From Pocillopora verrucosa (taxonomy: Eukaryota; Cnidaria; Anthozoa; Scleractinia; Pocilloporidae): 64,000 nucleotides of DNA. The notes beneath the pieces are model-generated. The model was not told the origin of the DNA. It made no database searches and saw only the letters and a program-made list of their open reading frames with translations. Made by a program: the position numbers and the translations under genes. Below are positions 1 to 12,600 of this stretch, piece by piece. Every line of letters starts with the position of its first letter. Position 1 is the first letter of the stretch. The stretch spans positions 1,290,844-1,354,843 of the forward strand of contig NC_089324.1 in the NCBI RefSeq assembly GCF_036669915.1. Direction: 5' to 3'.

Positions 1-1388
<1,388 letters not shown>

Positions 1389-1985
1389 AACTGGAAAATT
1401 GAACAAAACTATTATAATTCATCCATCATGTTTCCAATCCATGTCTCAAATCATCCGCGTGGTGTTTTCTTGAGATAACGAGTAATGTTGCACCCAGATC
1501 TTGCCCACTTGAAAAGAACGGGCAAGGCTTGGGTACGATATTAGGAACGTGCGCTCGCCGTCTAAAATGAACTTTTTTCGCTTCGGTCTTCTTAGAAACG
1601 GATAGATTCGAGAATGTTCTGTATCACTCTCTGAACGCTCACGCTATAAACGATAATTCTTGTGTCACTCGATGCTTTTAAAACCCAGTAATTCAGACGA
1701 ATATTTAAAAAATTTAAGAAAGATTTGATATTTTTTTTTCTTCCCAAAAAAACTTTAGTTTAAAAGCGAGCTTGAGAAAATATATTTTCGGGGTATTCTT
1801 CCGAGAAGTATCCTTAAATGAAATTCATTTTAATAAAGGTTTTGACGCAACCAACGACGTACCAAAAACATTGTTGAAATTTGCGGTCTGATAGAGAGAA
1901 AGAAGGTTGTAATATTGTTAGACTATATGTGTAAAGATAAATTTGACAGTTTCAGATTATCATTAGTGCTGTGAAGATTGTAAAT

Positions 1986-1991
1986 AATAAA
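1986..1991 (+). terminator. Polyadenylation signal AATAAA, probably for UBE2E
   Basis: Canonical AATAAA 598 bp after the UBE2E stop codon, followed by a T/GT-rich stretch. It is the most plausible 3' end of the UBE2E transcript, giving a 3' UTR of about 0.6 kb. Confidence 0.5.
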
Positions 1992-3870
1992 GTTTATTAA
2001 TTTATCTGATGTTAAAGTGAGTTCTTATTTCTTTTACATTTGAATCTCTTTAATTAGACACGCATACCATCTGGAACATAATTATTTAATCACCTTGGAA
2101 AGTATGATAAACATTACCACAATGAGAGGGGTACTTAGTGGCTTTCATTTAAATTGCCACAGTTTTATCAATGTAATCAAACTTTAAGAAACACCTTGTG
2201 GACCATAGAGAAAAAAAACAGTACCACATGAAGATACTACTCGGTAGCTTCCCGCACGGGATTTCGCCCTCATTTAGAATTACTCTATACAGCATAATAA
2301 AACTACAGGGGTTACGGTTAAATATGCTTCAGGTCCAACTCTGAGTAATTCCAACTTAAACCGCTAAGCGAGGGTTAAAATGATCTCGAGGATAGCGTTA
2401 ATACCTATATTAATACCCAAGAATACGAACCGTATTAATATTATCTTCACTTTGAAGGGCATTGAGAATTTAAAACCGAGATAAATGACAATAAAACAGC
2501 CTGTACCATCACGCAAATACATTTAGCCCGCCAAAATCTCCATTTAAGCGCGTAAAATGCGTTACAATGCCCGACAGAGTGATAGAGATAAACTGTATCA
2601 ACCATGCAGTTACTACTGCTTAGCAGCTTTAGTTTAGTTGATTTTAAGACCAGAAAAAATCTTTAGAATGTTACAAGGTTTTCAACAAAGGTGATTCAGA
2701 TATCATCTCACGTGTAACGCCTAAGACGGTATGGTTAAATATTAACCTAATAACGTCATGCGGTAAAGACATGATAATTTTCTTCGTAATCTTGAGCTTT
2801 AATTTGATTCTGAAATTCTTCAAGTCTGAACAAAAAAACTGGTTCTCTTCACCCGCACAAAACTAAGTTGAAACATTCAGGTTAAAATTTCTGTGTTAAA
2901 AAAAAAACAGAGTTGAGTTTTTGCGCCATTAACCATAGCGATAATCATAAAACTAATCAAGAAGCAAAACCTAAAAGGAAAAAAAAAACCTAAAACAGAG
3001 TTTATCATTCTACAAATCGGATATTTACAAATCTTATCTCAAGTAGGATTCTAATGTGGTAAAGTCTCAGCTCTGAAAATAACCTCTGAGCCGTTATAAT
3101 GAGATTCTGAAAAGTACGGATTTAGGTTTGGCTTTAGTTTACCGATCAAATAGGAACACGAACACCCAGTTTAAGATTTGCGCTAAGAATTCTTGCGCGG
3201 TACTTTTTTGTGAAATTACTTAGATTAAAGCTTCTGTACTGAAATGTAGCACTTTTGAAATCAAAAACGGTAAGCTTGATTGTCAGAAATGGGGCTAAGA
3301 TTAAATATTAATAAGTATCGCCTTTCAATTACACGCTACCATAAAGCGAAATGGCTTATTTCAAGAGTAAACTGGCCTTTGTTTTCCTTATATGTGTTTT
3401 ACACTTGTCAGCCAGCCACAGCAGTTGGTCACAATTTAACTCAATATTAAACGGGCGGTTTATTTTACCTTCATTCGATCCATAATTAAAAGGGCACTTA
3501 TGAAGTAAAATCGATGTTTAAATCCAAGTTTCTTTTAAAATGACAATGAATATAACTAATTAAAATTATCAACGGAAGGCTGCATATTTTATTTTGTAGC
3601 ATCAACCCTCCCAAGGACATTAAAGTTTAATTATAGAGCGGCGCTTTTCTCGTGCCCCTAAAAACCAAAAAGAAAAAAACATCAATTAACGTAGGCGAAA
3701 TTCAATGGAAGTTACTAAAACAAACGGATATCCGCTCCATTTTCAAACGGATAAGTGGTTTGTATAGCAGAAGGAATCAGACGCTGAGGTGGCTAAGGCA
3801 AAAACTCTCAGTCTATGCCAAAACTGCACGCATATTCATTGACACTGAATTCAAACGCAACCAGATTTAA
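1992..3870. other. Intergenic region before the GPCR gene
   Basis: AT-rich sequence with many short poly-A/poly-T runs. No exon, RNA gene or recognisable transposon was seen. The last 219 bases (3652-3870) stay open in the GPCR frame but have no ATG and end in TAA immediately before the receptor's first ATG, so they are probably 5' UTR or intergenic sequence. Confidence 0.4.
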
Positions 3871-4911
3871 ATGATGAACGATTCGTGCTACGAAAATATG
3901 GCTGATTCTGTTCCGGCAATAAACACCACAGATTCAGAACGAATACCAGCTTTTCTTACACAAAGAATTGTTCAACAGATTTGTTATGGCATGATTTTCG
4001 TGCTTAGTATGGCGGGGAACGCAGCGATGCTAGCAGTCCTCCTCCACAGAGGAACTCGCCTCCTCTCGCGCAAAGACATTTTGCTGCTCAACATGATCGT
4101 GGCAGAGTCTGCTGTTGCAATCACCAGCATACCACTTGACTTTACCTTGTTATTTTTAAACGATGGTTGGTTATTCGGTCCTTTTATGTGCCACATTTTA
4201 TGGCCAATGCAGACAGCACCTTTTGGAGCGCTGGTGCTAACTCTCACCGCGATGAGTATACAACGTTACAAAGGAATCGTGCACCAAATGCGAAGCAGAA
4301 ATGCAGGAAGAAAGTCTTCGTTCGCCACAGTCATCTTCATTTGGTTATTCTCGTTAATAATCGTGGTGCCATACGGCGTTTTTTTGCGTCTCGAGGAAGG
4401 ACAGTGCAGCGAAACATGGGGAGAAATCGGATCACGAGTGTATACGCTTGGATTGTTCGCCTTCCATTATGTGATTCCGTTAACAATCATCACCTTCTGC
4501 TATGCACGCATCGCTATTCGCATCCGCCATGGTCAACGGGAAGGAGCGAGTATCATTTCAGGGACGCACAAGGCGCGTTTAAAACGCTCAAGGCGACACG
4601 TTCGCGCCATGCGTATGGTAATTCTCTTTGTTGTTGTGTTCGCGGTTTGCATGTTGCCGCATCAAGTGGTTTGGCTGTGGATAACGTTTGGAAAAGAGGT
4701 GAATTATTCGGACAACTTGTTAACCTTTGCTTACATGTTTACTTTCACAAGCAGTTTTGCCAATCCTCTTGTGTACTTCACGCAGAACCCCGCCTTAAAG
4801 GCGAAACTAAAAAGCCTCATCCAGTGTCGTTTGACGCCTGACAGTCGCCTTAGAACTGGTAACAGTTTCTTCACAACTAGCGACGACGCTTCTGCTGATT
4901 CAAGAGTTTGA
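3871..4911 (+). CDS. Class A (rhodopsin-like) G protein-coupled receptor, probably neuropeptide type, intronless
   Basis: A 346-residue plasma-membrane receptor with seven hydrophobic segments near residues 36-60, 68-92, 104-130, 150-172, 190-216, 247-271 and 283-305. Class A marks present: G49-N50 in TM1, Cys107 with Cys179 for the extracellular disulfide, a Pro in TM5 (P203), C260-x-x-P263 in TM6 and N298-P-x-x-Y302 in TM7. The start is fixed by an in-frame TAA directly upstream of the ATG pair. Asn18 (NTT) is a likely glycosylation site, and the tail is Ser/Thr-rich. Oddities: the TM2 sodium-site Asp is Glu79, the DRY motif reads Q131-R-Y, and the TM6 CWxP tryptophan is Met261. The TM6 region (MLPHQVVWLW) recalls galanin/allatostatin-A-like receptors, but the ligand cannot be assigned. 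The ORF is intact, without introns. Confidence 0.9.
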   Translation: MMNDSCYENMADSVPAINTTDSERIPAFLTQRIVQQICYGMIFVLSMAGNAAMLAVLLHRGTRLLSRKDILLLNMIVAESAVAITSIPLDFTLLFLNDGWLFGPFMCHILWPMQTAPFGALVLTLTAMSIQRYKGIVHQMRSRNAGRKSSFATVIFIWLFSLIIVVPYGVFLRLEEGQCSETWGEIGSRVYTLGLFAFHYVIPLTIITFCYARIAIRIRHGQREGASIISGTHKARLKRSRRHVRAMRMVILFVVVFAVCMLPHQVVWLWITFGKEVNYSDNLLTFAYMFTFTSSFANPLVYFTQNPALKAKLKSLIQCRLTPDSRLRTGNSFFTTSDDASADSRV

Positions 4912-6313
4912 GCGATATCAGCAGCGTGGTATATTAAACTACACCAAAAACCTTTGAGAACACAAAGTGTGTTTATAGCCTTAAGCTAAGTATATTTTTA
5001 GAAAGGCAAATTGCCATTAAATTGATAAAAATTTGAGTAAATCTCATTGCCTCAGGTAAAAATTGCTCAAAGTGCTATGATTTAAATAATTCTCAAATTT
5101 ATAGTCTGCTAAAACTTCACGCTATCAGTTTAATTTCTTAGGCAATTAGAGTTTCTAGGACATTCCTCAAACCGAGCAAAAAGAATACAGAATTGCCTGT
5201 AATATCAGCGCTATGGAGAGAGATCAGCGCCATACAGAGGAATCGGCACTGTAGAGAGCAATGTCTAATTTAGATGCTTTTCACGAAATGACCCTTTTTA
5301 GAAAAACTGATCTAACTCTGCAAGGAAAGTGTGAAAGTTTAATGAACTCATTAGGATTGACGATCTGATTTTTTTCCTAAATAAAACTTTCACACATTTC
5401 AATTCGGGCCCCGAATAATTAAGCAACATCGACTCGATATCATTTTCAGACTGTTTAATAGTTTTTTTTGGAGGAATTTTATGACCACCATCAGAAACCA
5501 GTTTGATGAAACCTAAAATTCCCTAAATTACAGTGCCAACAAACTTCCTCCTCAGCTTTTCAATTCGTAAATGTCGATGACTTCCTCAACCCTTTTTCAT
5601 TTCATTACTGCCTGCAATCAACACATCAATCTCAGTCCATTGTTAAAAGATTTCGCTTCAGAACAATTTAGGCTCAGCCTGATTAATTTTATTGCGCTAA
5701 AATCACTGAGAAACCTTCGTAACGCTTCGCATAAAACTTCACAAGCGCATTTTTTCAACGACGAAAGGTAAAAGTTCACAGATCGACACGAAATCTCCTT
5801 CTGCCGAGAACGCCTACCTCAGGCAGACAAAGCAACGTATAAAACAAGCTTAAAAACAGTCTCACTTGTCATGGTAACCACCCATAGTAAAAGAAAAAAA
5901 GAGAAAAAAATCCCCGACTTTTTTAGTAATTCACCGGAAAACAATTTTCAGGTCGTCAATATTTCTCAGTCGGTCAAGTTGTTTCCACGCGAAGTATAAG
6001 GAGAAATGAACAGTTTTCTTTCTGGGAGTTTTAAAGTTCAGGTTGCTGCTCTCTGAACTGCCTGAAATTTTGAAGTTGTCTGGAACAGTATAGATAAAGA
6101 TTTTAAATATCAGCTTAGGGCCATCATATCGTCTCCTGGACAAAAAAAGAGCAGCGTTCCAAAAACTTCGTTTAACCATGTACATAACATTTGCGTGTAA
6201 ACATGCTTACGTTTCCACACGCATATTTTGAGAACGCTGGGAAAAAGTTTACATATAACCACCGAAAACCCAGATAAACACTTCAAACATAAGGTATGGC
6301 ATTTTAAAATATG
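4912..6313. other. Intergenic region between convergent GPCR and CHMP2A genes
   Basis: AT-rich sequence holding the presumed 3' ends of two genes that face each other. An AATAAA at 5380-5385 could end the GPCR transcript and sits next to a 12-bp inverted repeat (5329-5340 with 5384-5395). No ORF here has recognisable protein character. Confidence 0.4.
5329..5395. repeat. Inverted repeat with nested inner arms beside an AATAAA
   Basis: GTGTGAAAGTTT (5329-5340) is repeated exactly as its reverse complement at 5384-5395. An inner TTAGG/CCTAA pair lies at 5351-5355 and 5376-5380. The AATAAA (5380-5385) overlaps the start of the right arm. It could be a 3'-end hairpin of the GPCR mRNA or the remnant of a small palindromic transposon. 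Confidence 0.45.
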
Positions 6314-6319
6314 TTTATT
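6314..6319 (-). terminator. Polyadenylation signal for CHMP2A (minus strand)
   Basis: TTTATT on the plus strand reads AATAAA on the minus strand, about 330 bp downstream of the CHMP2A stop codon. It is a plausible 3' end for that gene. Confidence 0.4.
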
Positions 6320-6647
6320 TGAAGAGAATTACGCGGTGGTATTTACAACACATCTGAAACCTTTCACATGTTAAATCCAAGTGGACGCTCCTGGTTTACA
6401 TAAAGCATTCAGACACAACAAGCTGAGAGGGACATTCCCTTCACCAGCTATTAAGACTTTATCATTAAACATTTCCTCGATAGTAATGTAAAAAAAACAA
6501 AACAAAACAAAACAATTAGATACCCTGATTAAAATACAGATGAGAAACTTGAGACCGTATTTTCAACATTAGAAGAACAAAATCTAACGTTCTTTAACAA
6601 AGTAAAAGTTGGTAAGTTTAATCCAACAAATTCGGCCTTTGTTGTTT

Positions 6648-9600
6648 TTATTCCCTTCGGAGATTTTCCAACCTAAAAGAGGGAACAGGTTAAAATTTAA
6701 ATAAGCTCATAGGAGAGAACCCTGCTAACTCACACGGCCGAGGAAAACGAACATCTGCTCAAGAGAAGGGCGTTCTAATGAGCTGATCGTAGGAGTAACA
6801 GACTTGAAATGTTTTTCGAAGTTAAGTTAAAGTTTGCTTCCGGAGAAAATTCAAGTTTGCGATGTTTCATTGAGTAAACTTGAGACTTCTAGTAGATCGC
6901 ATATACGCTTAATTCTCTGGGTCATTGTAGGAATATATGGTGCTTCAGATTTGTCCTCACTTTGGGGGTTCGAGCGAACCTCGAGTATTTCCCGCTTTTA
7001 AGTCATCGTCTTTTGGCGTTTAAAGCGCACAAAACTGGTTATTAGGTCTAGTGCACATCAGTTAGAAAGGAAATCAGACTGGCTTTTTGTGATATCATTA
7101 AAAGGATCACGGAGCATACAGCAGTTCGGAAAAAAAAAGATTAAAAAAACGTTTGCGGTTGAGGTCAGGATCGGTTTCCTTAGAGGGCTCAGTGTTTTCT
7201 CTTTGGTCCACAGGGGTGGGGAGGGACAGAAGTTGAGCTGAAGAAAATGTCCAACCCTCATGACCATGTCTGTGGGGCCAGTAACGTCGAAAGCGTCATG
7301 TGCAAGGACAGACGCGAACATAGGACAAAGAATACCAATCCCAGCCAGAAGAACTGAATTTCAGGGTCGTTTGCTCTCTCAACTAGGTTACTGAGAGCTC
7401 ATTGCTGGGCTAAGCCGTAGCTAGGTTCGTACAGTAACACTCGCGCGTGCCGCAGCATCACACGAGTGTGACACGCGTGCAATCCCACGCTCTGCAAGCT
7501 CGAAACACACACAATGTGCGTCACTACACGCATCTGCATGTAAAACACTGCTTATGTGTTATTTTTATAATGATGCGTGTACCTAGACGCTCTGGAAGCG
7601 CGCGTAATTCCCCCTAATTAGAGGCGCATGACGCGCGTGGGGTGCTGCAGTACACGTGAGTACTTCTGACGAGTGCCCTGGATACTTCTGGAACCAGCAG
7701 AGTTGAAAGCATCCAGAGTATATAAAACAAAACAAAAAGTATCTAACCGGGCCTGAAGGTCGGCGTCGGCGTCGGCGGTGGCTACGGCCTGTTTTGGAGC
7801 TTCTTTAGCAGCTATACCTCCCGAAGTGGTCGGCAGTCCCGTAAGCTGAAAAAAAGTATCAAATGTGATATACCTTAAGTTGATCTAACTCAGAAAAAGG
7901 ATACCAAAGTCCTTTGAGCTTCAAGCTTAAAAATTTTTAATACTCCCTTATTGTTTGCGATCACTTTTTCCAAAATTTCACATCCTTAAATGAAGAAAGA
8001 CGTTTCTTCATCTTATCATGAGTGTGGGCGTAGGACAGAAAAAAGTTTGAGTACTTGTGAGAAGTTAAACCCTGGAGGAATCAAACCTTCCCACAGAAAG
8101 CTTAGAGCTGTTTTCAATTGAGCGTCGAAAAAATAAAACTTGAGTATTCACAGAGACCAATCGGAACGAAGGTTTAAATTACCGCTTGCCAATGAGATCT
8201 CGAAGGGAAAACAAGCAAACTTCTTGAAGCGCGGGAAAACGCGAATGACTAAGACGCGGTTGTTGTAAGTTTGGCAACTCATTGGTTGAGAGGATGGCAC
8301 GGGTTTTCTGGGCCAATCACAGAGTTAAATTAAACCAAAGCAATTCCTGATAACATATAATGCTCCATAGAAAATTGCTCTATTGGTGCATCTACAGTTG
8401 TCATTGTGCTTGGGGACTGTTATGAGTGCCTAAAGGCTTGCCATTTTTGATAGTACTCACTTGCAGGAGGTTTGACTGTGGTAAAACTTACCTCATCATT
8501 CAGTGTCAGTCCTAGCTCGTCAAACACTTGTTGTACTATTTGCTCACTAAAGAGGAAAAAAAACCAACATTTGTGGAGTTCTTTCAGATCATTAGAAAGA
8601 GTTACAACTAAGCCATCCTTTACGTTTGTAGAGTATTGATTGATGAACTGGGCTTCTGATCAACAGGTCCATGGATCCACACCTGACTGGGTCTTTGTGG
8701 AGAACATCTACTAAACTTGGTGTAAATTAGCATGAAGCAACTAGTGGCTTCACTACCACCCCCTAGATAGGATGCCAGTCCATTGCAAGGTTACCTCCCA
8801 GGATTTAATCAAACCTTCCTGCTAATTTGCTGGAATCCATTTATACTCCTGGGCCCAGTTGTTTGAAAGCCAATTAGCACTAAGTGAGTGTTAAATTTTA
8901 ATCTCGGTTTCTCTGAACCTTTTTGTATAAACAATTTGCTGATAATTTTCTCTGTTCTTATAAGAGCATCCAATCACCAGATTGTAGAAAAGTGAAAATT
9001 GTACTGAATTTTCTTCTAAATCTTTCATATCTGAAATCCAATTTTACACCAACACTGGGTTGTCTCAACCCAGCTTTGAACAACCCTGTCCTGAGTGGAA
9101 AGAGGCACTGTGGGAATTAAGCGTTTTGTCCAACAACACAATACAATGATGTAGCCAGGTCTACACCCTGATTCTCTCAATCCTGTGTACCAGTGCACTG
9201 ACCATTAGCCCACATTGTCCCTTCAGTGCGTAGACCACTGGTCAAAAGATATTTCCATCTTCCTCCCAATAAAATTCCCCCCAAAAATTGTCAGCTTCCT
9301 CTGTTACCTCTCCTCATCATCCTCCTCATCTCCCATGACATCATCAATTGCATCATTCATCATCTCTTCTTTCATGTCCATAATTTCAGACTGAAAGTAA
9401 AAACCAGTCCTTTCATTCAAAATCCTCTTTAAAAAAATAATCACTAACACGAATCAATCTTGAAGGCCAGGGTGGTCATTAAAAAAATGTAATGATTGTA
9501 TGATCTTAACTGAGCATTGATTGAATTGAGTAATAGCACTATTAAGTTATACTTGGGTAGGAAGCCTAACATGTTGCAAGGTATACTCCCTTACAAACAT

Positions 9601-12600
9601 TTGAAACTCTCTCAGATGTGATTTCCAGCATTCTGGGAAAAATTTGTCTAATTAAGTTTTCTTGAACAGAAATTGATGTTAGAATCAGTTCAAAAATACT
9701 TGTTTTCTGTCTTTGTTCACAGTTTACAAAATAGCTGCCACAAAATTGTCTGACAGCCAACAGGGTTTCCGCCACTTATCAGCTTCTAAAGTCAACCCTG
9801 ACTGTCTAGATTTTCCATAATTTACAGTTCACCTGCTTTTCAAATTCCATCATGATCTTCTGAATCTGTGGCATTTTTAATTGTTTGTTCATGGTTGCCA
9901 TCGTCTGAACAGAAAAGAATGAAAACAAAAAACTATTAGCTATCTCAAAAAGTTGTTATGATGATTTCAAAGGGGCACTTAGAAAAAAAACCGTCAAGTA
10001 ATTTCTGGTAGTAAGACTCTTAGATTAAATTTCCCATCCACAATTTTTTGTATTCTCCTCTGAAACATAGAGATAAGTAGATGTTGTATCAAAACCTTCA
10101 TTCTGCCCACACCCTTTCTGTGCATAAGCAGTTACAAAAAGCCTCTTTCAGATTATAGGCCAAAAACTCCACCAAACAGTAATTTGGTCAATAACTTTAA
10201 AAATATGTGACCCTGACTACTAAAACACTGCAAAACCCACACCCAGTAGTCAAATGCATCATTTGCTCAAGAGTTTACATGTTTGAAAACATTTGAGCAG
10301 TCAAGATACCAGTTTCATCTTTTCCTTACTTAACAATTACCATTGTAGTCACGTCTTTTTGTTTAAACATCATACCTTTGCAACTCCCTTCATTGCTTGT
10401 GCCATGGCGTTATTTGATCTCAATGTCTGTAAAATAAACAAACCAATCACTCAAGCAAATGTTGAAAGTGAAGCCCTCTGTAAGATTGAATGGAATTTGG
10501 CTTATTGCTGAGATAGGAAAAGTGGAGAACTACAAGAGATACCTAAATGCAAACAAAACCAACATCACACTCAACCCACATGCAAAGCCAATCAGGGGAA
10601 CCAAACTCAGGAGCAACCTATACATTTGCCAAATGAAGTTTACAACCACAAGTACTTGTAATACATTATGTTGCACTTAGTTGGAAATTTGTAATAAAGA
10701 ATGATTTATAATGGCTGCAAATTTGAAGGCACTGACATGCAAAAAAATATTTTTATTGTGTGACACATATTTATCAATTATCTCTTCAAGTTGTCCAACA
10801 CTTCCTTGTAAACTACTTAAGGGAAATTGGTGTAATATCTTAATGACCAGCTGTAACTAATCACTCTCTCTTTTCCCATCACCTGTTTTCAAAGTATTCA
10901 AATTGCAAGAAGTTAAAAAAAGAGATTTTTTTCTAGGAATTACAGGTAAGACTTTTAAAACCAGTACAAGAGATAATAAATTGAGGTAAATTTTCCTTTT
11001 GATACTATCAGTCAGGGTCAAATTGCAAGAAATTTAGTCAAATCATTTAGGAATTAAAAATTAAAACCAGTATTAATAAGAGAAATTATAGAACAAAGGT
11101 AAATTTTACAGTTGATGTTATAAGATCCGAGTGACAGAAAGAAGTTATTAAAAACCTATTTCTTAGTACACTCTTCAGCCCAAAAATAAAACCAATTTTT
11201 TTTTCAATTAAAAGGCACTTTATCCACTTGACATTTCCTTAATTAATTTATCTTAATTGATAAAAATCTGCATTTCAAGTTATTGCTCATAATAGTGTCA
11301 AAATAAAATTTAAATCGAGAAACTCTCAATTGTGGGGCAATGGTTGCATAAACTACCTTATCCAATAGCTTCAGGTAACCAGAACACTTCTTTTAATACC
11401 AATTTCAAAATTCTATACAAATGATTGAATTGATGGGAGGAAAATTATATTGACTAATTCAAGATGCTAATACAATTTGTATTGTGTTACTCATAAACTG
11501 GCTGCATCTCTCACCCATAAAAATTTAAAAAGACCCAAAACATAATCTGGATAATGACAATTTCTAACAAACTTATAAAATAATGTAAAATAATTTTCCT
11601 TTAGGAAAAGAACAATAAAGGTAAGTTTGGAAATACTGACAGTTGCTATTTTTATCTTGTATATTTTTTAGTTTCAGGTAGATAATTAACAAGATTTCAA
11701 AGTTGTCTCAATAAAGAGAAAAAAATTGATTTGCCTGGGTACAAGATTATAGCACCTAAAATTATGATTTGAAAATTTGGGCAAGGAAAAATGTCAAAAA
11801 CTTTGAAAATCAAGGCCTTCCCTTTAAGGAAAGAAAGGAAAAAACACATTAATTTCAACGAAATATAAATCTTTTTGCATTCAATAGTCTTGAAAACAAC
11901 ATTGAGAAAGCATATGATGACAAGTTGTGGGGAGGCGCAGCTTGGTGATCAATTTCCATAATAAACAAGTGTTTAGTGACCCTTTCGCTCTAAAATCAGT
12001 ATGCATATACTCCATAATGTTCTCTATACATTTCCTGAGGTGCTGACAAGGAGAATTTGTTGAACAATCCAGAACTTCTTTAGTTGGTGATCATTGCCTT
12101 TATTCTCATGACCTTAATGTTTGATTCAGGGGATCTTCTCAGGAGAAATTACATGTTGGTCAGTGTAAGGGGTCAACAAGTTGACAGTTGTATTTAGCGA
12201 AGCATTAAAATATTAAAAAAAAAAATGAATTTTTTTTTTTCTGGCAAAATCGACTCCTTTCTTATATTTTATTTCCCTAGATTAAATTCATCCAAACAAT
12301 TAAACTGCGCCATCAATGATTCACACACCAATTATTTTTACGAGTCAACATACACAACTGTGGTACACTGTGGAAATTACTCTGTGCAATTTGCACAGTC
12401 ATATCAATTTCCTTACATGTATATATCATTTTGAGGGAATCTCCTTCAAGAGAAACTCAGAATTTTCGCAACAAATCTCTGACATCTTTCTTTCTTTTAA
12501 CCCTTTAAACCCTAAGAACGACTAGCACAGGGCTAAAAATTGGCAGTTGCACGGTTGCCAGTGGTGAGTTAAAACTGAACAGGGCCACCAAAAGTTAAGG

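Noticed and set aside
3652-3870. Possible N-terminal extension of the GPCR
   Set aside because: It has no ATG, and a TAA separates it from the receptor's ATG; a GPCR N-terminus also would not be this basic.
4167-4841. 224-codon ORF in another frame of the GPCR
   Set aside because: It lies entirely inside the receptor gene, has no domain character, and the main frame has all class A motifs.
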